Of a stretch of DNA of 64,000 bases, positions 55,741 to 64,000 are shown in pieces (within the stretch, counting starts at the first letter, position 1; each line of letters opens with the position of its first letter). The notes below the pieces were generated by a model. That model was not told where the DNA came from. It worked only from the letters and a program-made list of their open reading frames with translations, and ran no database searches. The stretch is from Liopterus haemorrhoidalis (taxonomy: Eukaryota > Arthropoda > Insecta > Coleoptera > Dytiscidae): the NCBI GenBank assembly GCA_963971575.1, contig OZ020625.1:17762829-17826828 (forward strand), given 5' to 3'. The translations under genes were made by a program, and so were the position numbers.

Positions 55741-58700
55741 GTGTATGGGTAACCTTTGTAAGCAAAAACCTAGTCGATATCTCATCTGTCCTAAGAGATA
55801 TTGAGGAAACCATGAAAAAACATTATACCCTTTTACACAATATAGGGCTCGAACTACTGAGTATAAAAAAACTGTAAAACTTTTTAAACATTTTAGAAAG
55901 ACATATATATGTTAAAAGGAATATTATAACTCAACAAACGAAGAAAATGCGAAGAGTTTTATAATTCTTCTCTAGGGGTTGATTAGGGTATAATTTTGAC
56001 ATAACTTTATATTTTTATGGTTAACCTTTGTAAGTAAAAACCAAGTCGATATCTCAATGGTCCTAAGAGATATTGAGGAATCCGTGAAATCACATTTTAG
56101 CCAATTTGACCCCCTTAGGGACCGAATTTTGAAAAATTCCATATTAGTGGGTGCTTACGTCATGGAGGGTATATATTTCCCGAATGTCTGTATGTCAAGG
56201 GACGTTCTATCGAATAAAAATACCAATTTACCCCGTTAGGAATGAAATTAAAAAAACTGTAAAAACGCTTTCTAAATATTTTGAATAGAAACTTATGCAC
56301 CAAAATGAAATGTTATAACTCAGGAAATACAAAGGTTTCTACAATTAAACCCGAATGTAGATTCACCCGTTTAGAGGTTGATTAGGGAAAAATCCTGAAT
56401 AAAAAAAAATGTATGGGTAACCTTTTTAAGCAAAAATCAAGTCTATATCTCATTAGTTCTAAGAGATATTGAGGAATCCCTGAAATCAAATTGCATCCCT
56501 TTTCACCCCTTAGGGCTGGAATTTCATAAAACTCCTTCTTAGTGGGTGCTTACATCATGGACGGAATATAATTACCGAATTTCATGTCTCTATGTCCAAG
56601 AGATGTTCTATCAAAAATGAGTGTTATAACTCAACAAAGATTGGAACTAAGAAACTGGAAATACGAAGGGTTCAATTTAGAGGTTAATTAAGACAAAATT
56701 CTGAATTCCTATGTTATTTAAACATTTGTTTAGATAACCATTGTAAGTTAAAACCAAATCGATATCTGTTTGGTCCTAAGAGATATTGAGGAATCGCTGA
56801 AATCATATTTGACCCCCTTTTTAGACCCTTCGAGGTCAACTTCGAAAAATCTCTTATTAGTAGGTGCTTACGTCATGGAAAGAATATACTTTGCGAATTT
56901 CATGTATCTATGTATAAAAAACGTTCTATCGAATAAAAAAATACCCATTTACCCCTTTAAAGGTGAAATTTTAAATAACTGTCAAAATTATTTCGAGGTA
57001 TTTTAAAAAGACACCTATGTGCCAAAAAGAAACCTTATAACTCAACAAACACAGGAAATACGACGGCATGTAAAATTCACCCCGATTGTAGATTCACCCC
57101 TTTAGGAGTTGATTAGGACAAAATCCTGAAATAGGTTTTTCGGCATTTGTATGAGTAATCTTTGTAAGAAAAAAAAGTCGATATTTTATTGGTCCGAAGA
57201 GATATTAAGAAATCCTTGAATTGACATTTCACTCCTTTGCACCCTTAAGGGATGCAATTTTAAAACACTGTCAATATTATTTGGAGATATTTTAAAAAGA
57301 CACTTATGTGCCAAAAAGAAATTTTCTAACTCAACAAACTCAGAAAATACGACAGCATGTTTAATTCACCCCGATTGTATATTACGGTATTGTATTGTAC
57401 CCTTTACGGGTTGATTAGGACAAAATCCTGAAATAAGTTTTTCAGCATTTGTATGAGTAATTATTGTAAGAAAAAACCAAGTCGATATTTTATTGATCCT
57501 AATAAATATTAAGGAATCCTTGAAATCACATGTCACCCCTTTTCACCCTTTGGAGCTGAAATTTTTAAAAACTGTCAAAACCATTTCGAAATCTTTTAAA
57601 AATACTAAATCTGAAATAAGTTTTACGGCATTTGTATGAGTAATCTTTGTAAGCAAAAATTGGATCTAAGAGATATTAAGGAATCCTTGAATTCACATTT
57701 CACCCCTTTTCACCCTTTAGGGACGTAATTTTAAAAAACTATCAATACTATTTCGAGATATTTTAAAAAGACACTTTTGTGCAAAAAAGAAATTGTATAA
57801 CACAACAAACACAGGAAATACGACGGGATGTATAATTCACCCCGTTTGTAGATTCACACCTCCAGGGGTTGATTAGGCAAAATCCTGAAATAAGTTTTTC
57901 GGCATTTGTATGAGTTATCTTTGTAAGCAAAAACCAAGTCGGTATCTTATTGGTCCTAAGAGATATTAAGAAATCATTGAATTAACATTTCACCTCTTTT
58001 CGCTCTTTAGGGATGTAATTTTAAAAAACTGTTAATACCATTTTGAGATATTTTAAAAAGACACCTACGTGCAAATAATAAATTTTATAGCTCAACAAAC
58101 ATGAAATACGACGGGATGTATAATTCACCCCGTTTGTAGATTTACGCCTTTAGGAGTTGATTAGGACAAAATCCTGAAATAAGTTTTTTGGCATTTGTAT
58201 GAGTAATTATTGTAAGAAAAAACCAAGTCGATATCTTATTGGTCCTAAGAAAATTAAGGAATCCTTGAAATCACATGTCACTCTTTTTCACCCTTTGGGG
58301 CTGAAATTTAAAAAAACTGTCAAAACCATTTCGAAATATTTTAAAAATACACCTATGTGCCAAAAAGTAATGTTACATCTCAACAATCACAGGAAATACG
58401 ACGGGATGTATAATTCACCCCAATTGTAGATTCACCCCTTTAGGGGTTGATAAGAACAAAATCCTGAAATTAGTTTTTCGGTATTTGTATGGGTAATTTT
58501 TGTAAGCAAAAAGCAAGTCGATATCTTATTGGTCCTAAGAGATATTAAAGAATCCTTGAAATCACATATCACCCCTTTTCAACCTTTAGGGGTGAAATTT
58601 TAAAAAACTGTCAAAACCATTTCGAGATATTATAAAAAGACACCTATGTGCCAAAAAGAAACCTTATAACTCAACAAACACAGGAAATACGACGGGATGT

Positions 58701-59500
58701 TAAATTCACCCCGATTGTAGATTCACCCCTTTAGGGGTTGATTAGGACAAAATCCTGAAATAAATTTTTCGGCATTTGTATGGGTAATCTTTGTAAGCAA
58801 AAACTAAGTTGATGTCTTATTGGTCCTAAGAAATATTAAGGAATCCTTGAAATCACATGTCACCCCTTTTCACCCTTTGGGGCTGAAATTTTAAAAAACT
58901 GTCAAAACCTTTTCGAAATATTTTAAAAATACACCTATTTACCAAAAAGTAATGTCACATCTCAACAATCACAGGAAATACGGCGGGATGTATAATTCAC
59001 CCCAATTGTAGACTCACCTCTTTAGGGGTTGATAAGGACAAAATGCTGGAATAAGTTTTTCGGTTTTGTATGGGTATTTTTTGTAAGCAAAAAGCAAGTG
59101 GATATCTTATTGGTACTAAGAGATATTAAAGAATCCTTGAAATCACATATTACCCCTTTTCACCCTTTAGGGGTGAAATTTAAAAAAACTGTCAAAACCA
59201 TTTCGAGATATTATAAAAAGACACCTATGTGCCAAAAAGAAACCTTATAACTCAACAAACACAGGAAATACGACGGGATGTAAAATTCACCCCGATTGTA
59301 GATTCACCCATTTAGGGGTTGATTAGGACAAAATCCTGAAATAAGTTTTTCGGCATATGTATGTGTAATCTTTGTAAGCAAAAACTAAGTCGATATCCCA
59401 TCGACCCGAAGAGATATTAAAGAATCCGTGAAATCACATTTCACCCCTTTTCGCCCCTTAGGGGTTGAATTTCGAAAAATCCCTTCTTAGTGGGTGCTTA
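55741..59500. repeat. Tandem array of about 13 units of about 295 bp
   Basis: Each unit runs GTATGGGTAATCTTTGTAAG, CAAGTCGATATCTTATTGG, CCTAAGAGATATTAAGGAAT, a CACCCCTTTT/CACCCTTTAGGGG block, AAAAACTGTCAAAACCATTT, ACACCTATGTGCCAAAAAG, CTCAACAAACACAGGAAATA, GACGGGATG and TTCACCCCGATTGTAGATTC. Unit starts lie near 55741, 56012, 56411, 56730, 57148, 57452, 57628, 57910, 58197, 58485, 58778, 59067 and 59360. Units on the high-coordinate side are more alike than those near 56000. Open frames are artefacts. Confidence 0.9.
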
Positions 59501-59607
59501 CGTTGTGGAGGGAATATACTCTCCAAATTTCAAGTTTCTAGGCCCAAGGGTTCGGGCTGGGCGGTGATGAGTCAGTCAGTCAGGACACTTGCTTTTATAT
59601 ATATAGA

Positions 59608-60189
59608 TTCAGTCTTCTTTTGGATACTGCAAAATATATAAAACATCATATATGCATATATTTGTATAAATGAAAAAAGTTCATTTTTCAATGTTCGGAC
59701 TTGTTTGAAGACGGTGTTTCGGAGATAGTTTTTTAAATAATTTTACGCAGAAAATGATCTTTCAGCAATACGTTGTTTACTGATAACGTTACTAATATTT
59801 TTAACAGCTTTCATAGATATATATATTTGATTAATAAATAAATAAATAAATAAATAAATTACCTTTCTTAAACATCAGCAAACATCTATAACTGATTTTG
59901 GTTGCACATTTAGGTACACAATGGCACCTTGACTTACAAACTTAATTTGTTCCTGACCGCGGTTCGTATCTTAAAAAGTATGTATCTAGAAAACCAATTT
60001 TGCATGATATCTTATGGGAAATCCAAAATCCAAGTGATGAGCAAAAAAAAAGGTCCTCACCTCCCAAAATCCAAGTGGTGAGCAAGAAAAGGTCCTCACC
60101 TTCAAAATGTGTGGCGCTCTTTAGTCAAGCTCATCAGCGCCCTTTTCCTTACTGCGCTAGCCCCCCCCCCCCTTACTGCGGCTCTGTCC
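59608..60189. other. Right edge of the invertible segment, no gene
   Basis: AT-rich, with (AAAT)n near 59838-59860. GGTCCTCACCT blocks and a C-run at about 60020-60180 resemble sequence beside other transposon ends (44385, 51520). No gene. Confidence 0.5.
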
Positions 60190-63005
60190 CTGAGTCCTGT
60201 GCATTCGTACAAAAATATTTGTAATATATTTAACGATATCTAGAGTTTATGTTAAGTTTATGTAATTAGATTTAGAAAAAATAATAGCGAGTGCTAAAAT
60301 AAATTTATTATTATTATATATTTTTTTGATGTTTTTATAAATACATTTTTTTAAATGTGTTGATTTTGCGTTAATAAAACATGTTAATAAAAAGAGTTTT
60401 TTTAATGTTTTTTAATAATATGTACATAATTTGGGCAATAATAAGTTTATATCTGATATCCTTTTCGGACTAACTTTGGCCCGAGGGCCAAAAAAGACAT
60501 TCACGTTATGATAATAATTACTCCCATTATAGTATTTTTTATTTAAAGTAAAAATATTTATTAAATGTACATTTTTTAATATTTTAATGCACAAAAAAAG
60601 TCGTTTTAAACCACACTATAAATAAAATATTGCTCAATTTTAAATTTTTATGTTAAATAGATATATTTATTTAATACTAAATATTTTTTATTTTAATGCA
60701 CAAAGTATTAATTTTAGTGCACATATGTATCTATTTAAATAATTCCCAGTTAAATCTTACCCATAATCAACTACCAGCATAAATAATTATTAATCAACCA
60801 ACTATCTCTCATATTTACGGTACATACTATTAAGAAAAATGTAGATTTTTTACAAAAATCAGTCTACAAAAAATTATTTTTGTTTTATGGTTCAATAAGG
60901 ATATTTTTATCTGTGAAACAGTAGATGACATTGAACGTACTACGCAGGTGGTCTCCATACAATGTTGTGCATTCTATTGCATTTTATGACAGGACTGCAG
61001 ACCGACACAAGTCCTTACAATGTTGTGTGGCTGATAATATTTTGTTGAAATAGGGAATTACGGACAAGACCACCCATATTATTTATCAAAATTGTATTAT
61101 GGAATATTCAGAATTCTGGTTAATTCTAGCGTGACTAATTTCATTAGTTAAAAGTATTAAACGTGATTTATAGGGGTACAAAAAAAAAACAAAATATGGT
61201 CACATTTATATTTTTCTGATTTTATTTATCTCCCACCTCCTTCGGATTTATATCTTCCGATATTGTGCAGTCAGCTTTGGGGTCGACTCAGCCTAAAGTA
61301 TTCAATACTTAAAATAAGCACCTGTTTATATAGGGATAATAGGACTGGTAGAAACGTCACACTCACCACGTGGCTTTTATATCTATGACCGGCGGTTTAA
61401 AAACGAAGAACTTACCTTCTCTACCCCTTATACGTTTATCTAGGCGTTTGGGAACCTATTATTTATTATTTATTTATTTTATTTTATTTTATTTTATTTA
61501 CTACCTAAATTAAATAGTACGTATGACAAAAAAAAACTTTATAATGTCACTCACGTGTCTGTCTGTCTGTCTGCACAGTAGAAATTGTAGGCAAACGGTT
61601 GAACATAGAAAGTTGATATTTGGCATACTTGTACAACTTTTTGACCCACATATAGGAAAACTATAGAGAGTTCAAAAAAATACAGCGCGGGATAAATATA
61701 AGCAAATATGTATTTAATAGAAAAATAAATATTTTTTTTTAAATTCTGAGTGGAGTATCAAATGAAACCTCTTAATGTGTGGATGCACAAATTTTTATTT
61801 TTGAAAAATCATTTTTATGGGTTTTTTGTCAATATAATGGCCAAAAACTTTTGTCCCCCACCCTATTTCCCAGAAGGATTGAACTAAAAATCTGATAAAA
61901 TCTCCATAATGTACATTGATGGGAACCGGAATAGTTCAACAGGAAGCTTTGATCAAATTGTTTTTTCACAAAATATTGATATTTTTTTATGTCTTTGAAA
62001 AAATTTATTGTGTGTACATATAAAAATAATTTTTCTGAATAAGCTATTTGTTAACTATCAAATAGAATTATATTATAAACGAAAGTTTACATTCTATAGT
62101 CAGAAAGTATATAGTCAGATAGTATATCTCAGAAAGAGCGATAGTAATAAATCTTTTTGTCAGGCCGTTACCAGTGGCGTGCACATTTAAAACACGTTTA
62201 AATTGGTTTTGTGTATTTCTATATTACTATTTATCATTTTATTAAACTCACGCCTGTGACCATATTTATCATATCATTAAACGCACCCCTGTGACCATAT
62301 ATTTTTTTAAATTTTAGGGTAAAATTTTTATGATCTATTGTGTTTAACCCTAGTTCGTATTCCCATATAAGATGTGCGGCACACTCGGTTGTTTCTTAAC
62401 AATATTTCGTGTCGAACTATTCATATTTTGTGTGCCGCTTCTGTGTGAAAAAACAATAACTTTTTACAAATAATAAATTTTATCACTATCGCTCTTTCTG
62501 AGATAGACTATAATTACACTTTAAAATTGCACTTTACTCGCCTTCAGATGATATGTCACTATACGCCCGTTGAGGAGAGTCGTCAATGTTTGTTTTTGAA
62601 CTTCCTGGTTTCGGTGACACTGGTTTGAAAAATGTATAAAATTTTGTTTGGATTTTTGAAGTTGGTTGTTTCTTAATTATTAACTCTCTAAAATTGCGAA
62701 TTCCCGTCCGCTACTCGGGTGATTCCCCGAGTGTGCAGTCACGTGCAGTTTACGATCGCTTACATGCTGTCCGTTATATCCGAAATCCGTTGTATAGAGG
62801 TCCATTATATCCAGGTTTTACTGTACTATTATTTCAATTATTATTTTGTGAACTATGACGGATGATCGCAGGCTCCCAGGAATGGGGGGGGGGCTCAGAA
62901 GAAAAAATTATGAATAAAGTTCTTACTTCTAAACTATAAGTGATGGTCTAAAAATGGGTCATCTCTTCAAAAAAATAAATTATGACCAAAAAAAGGTTCT
63001 CACTA
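60190..63005. repeat. Long inverted repeat, right arm (about 2.8 kb)
   Basis: Reverse-complement partner of 44383-47220. It carries the same mosaic in reverse order, including the inverted-repeat MITE (about 62100-62512) and the Tigger end (62534-62823). It ends at 63005, where AGAGATGGGAATTTCGG starts a different repeat. Point differences and indels relative to the left arm show that the arms are old. Confidence 0.92.
62534..62823 (-). pseudogene. Tigger end with transposase C-terminus (right arm)
   Basis: Mirror copy of 44580-44868. The terminus reads CAGTAAAACCTGGATATAAT on the minus strand after TA (62824-62825), and the open stretch ends SSEGE and a stop at 62536-62534. Confidence 0.7.
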
Positions 63006-63556
63006 GAGATGGGAATTTCGGCTCAGTTTGCGGAACCGGATCAGTGGAGGTCGTTCAGTTTGTTGAGCCGGTTCATTGATCCGGCTCAGTGATCCGGTTA
63101 AGTAAACATGTCTCCGAAACACAGGACGGTCGTTAGTTCGTAGGTAGAAAGTCGCTTAGAGCCGGTTCTTGCAATATATAAACTGTAAATATGATCCCGA
63201 GACACAGGTCGGTCGGTTGTTCGGTCGTAGGTAGAACGTCGTTTACACCCGGCTCTTGCTTAGAGCCGATTCTTGCAATATATGAACTGTAAACATGATC
63301 CCGAGACGCAGGTCGGTCGGTCATTCGGTCGTAGGTAGAATGTCGCTTAGAACCGACTCTTGCTCAGAGCCGGTTCTTGTAAACATTATCCCGAGACACA
63401 GGTCGGTCGGTCGTTCGGTAGAACGTCGCTTAGAGCTTAGAGGTAGAACGTCGCTTAGAGCCGACTCTTGCTTAGCGCCGGTTCTTTTAAACATGATCCC
63501 GAGACACAGGTCAGTCAGTTGCCGGTCGTCCGGTCGTAGGTAGAACGTCGCTTATG
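63006..63556. repeat. Tandem repeat, GGTCGGTCG/GAGCCGGTTC type
   Basis: About four to five imperfect units of 80-120 bp, each with ATCCCGAGACACAGGTCGGT, CGTAGGTAGAACGTCGCTTA and GAGCCG(A/G)(T/C)TCTTG. It follows the right arm directly. Open frames on both strands are by-products of the repeat. Confidence 0.82.
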
Positions 63557-64000
63557 CCCTTTTCACACTAGATCTTTAAGACGATTGAATTTAAACTTCA
63601 TCGATGTTTATTATCGGTTTGCTTTCACACTTGATGTTTAATTTGAAGAAGAAATCTCCATGTAAAGCTAGTATGTATTGCCAACATAATTTCATATCGT
63701 TTTAATTTATTCTGTCATTATTTTGTATATCGAGGTTAGGAGAAGTTTATTTTTTATATTTATTTAAATAATAACGCAAATAATCTTCTCATAACCTCGA
63801 TATATAAAATGATAACAGCTGAACATAGATAAAAGAAAAGAAGCACAAATTCAAGGAGTATTTTTTTATAATGGGAATTAAGTTGGCAATGCGGGCGAAG
63901 TTTAAGACGCAGATCTCTGTCTTAAACATCGGTCGTGTTTAGACGAGGCCGTACGGTTTCACATTAGCGTTTAAAGATCCATTCACTTAAACATACGATC
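63557..64000. repeat. Fold-back (hairpin) repeat at the window end
   Basis: TATTTTGTATATCGAGGTTA, then GGAGAAG at about 63719-63745 is inverted at about 63788-63813 (CTTCTCATAACCTCGATATA). Farther out, TATTGCCAACATAATTTC (63677 on) pairs with GGAATTAAGTTGGCAAT (63871 on). Two TTTCACACT.GAT motifs lie at about 63565 and 63623. No gene; the element may continue beyond the window. Confidence 0.6.

Larger units (their letters stand above)
55664..59607 (-). mobile_element. Helitron-like non-autonomous element (3944 bp)
   Basis: On the minus strand it begins TCTATATATATAAAAGC after a host A and ends CTAG before a host T, the A^TC...CTRR^T signature of Helitrons. Near the 3' end is a 16-nt hairpin CCGTAGCGAAGCACGG, 8 nt before CTAG. 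The 5' side has (GACT)n. The body is almost wholly a tandem array (55741-59400). No Rep/helicase was found, so it must move in trans. It lies in the intron after exon 2 of the RRM half. Assignment is from the termini. Confidence 0.75.

Noticed and set aside
63133..63543. Open frames on both strands over the GGTCGGTCG repeat
   Set aside because: They are by-products of a tandem repeat without stops.

Overview
This is a transposon-rich, AT-rich eukaryotic window with two spliced host genes. It most likely comes from an insect: it has an errantivirus-type Gypsy element, a tRNA-Ser-like SINE, Tigger/hAT/mariner relics, and a C2H2 zinc-finger gene whose first exons resemble half of a ZAD domain. 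I cannot name the order with confidence. There are no bacterial features, and I found no stand-alone rRNA or tRNA gene and no CRISPR array.

Layout. 1-7795: a minus-strand LINE with RT, RNase H and an AP endonuclease. It carries a SINE (1941-2180) and is split by a complete but damaged Tigger element (3466-6518). 7796-10190: an AT-rich satellite with 52-bp, about 98-bp and 476-bp periods. 10345-10955 and 11204-11608: a hAT MITE and a TA-flanked MITE, both with clear target duplications. 13019-17040: an internally deleted errantivirus that keeps LTRs, a gag start, most of integrase and a broken env but has lost protease, RT and RNase H. 20559-26779: a six-exon zinc-finger gene (867 codons) with a jockey/CR1-like LINE relic in its last intron, followed by decayed fingers, a second copy of the first LINE with the same SINE (27034-29562), and a plus-strand LINE (29563-32780) split by a 204-bp solo LTR. 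33019-38527: a young, full-length Ty3/Gypsy element with near-identical LTRs and one uninterrupted 1440-codon gag-pol frame. 38640-40090: a G-rich minisatellite.

The most important observation is in 40608-63005. Four minus-strand exons (44243 to 40608) encode RRM2, RRM3 and the C-terminus of an RNA-binding protein of the A1CF/RBM46/SYNCRIP type. Two plus-strand exons (52739-53134, 55212-55442) encode the proline-rich N-terminus, RRM1 and the start of RRM2 of the same protein type. The halves meet at the same codon and in the same phase, with no overlap and no gap. The plus-strand half lies inside a segment of about 13 kb (47221-60189) bounded by two diverged inverted repeats of about 2.8 kb (44383-47220 and 60190-63005). 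Flipping that segment would restore one collinear minus-strand gene of 410 codons. So the window holds either a gene-breaking inversion made by recombination between the repeats, or an assembly orientation error between them.

The invertible segment also holds nested hAT elements, a MITE copy, a mariner relic, a THAP-like relic and a minus-strand Helitron-like element (55664-59607) built around about 13 degenerate copies of a roughly 295-bp repeat. The right end (63006-64000) is tandem repeat and a fold-back structure with no recognised gene.
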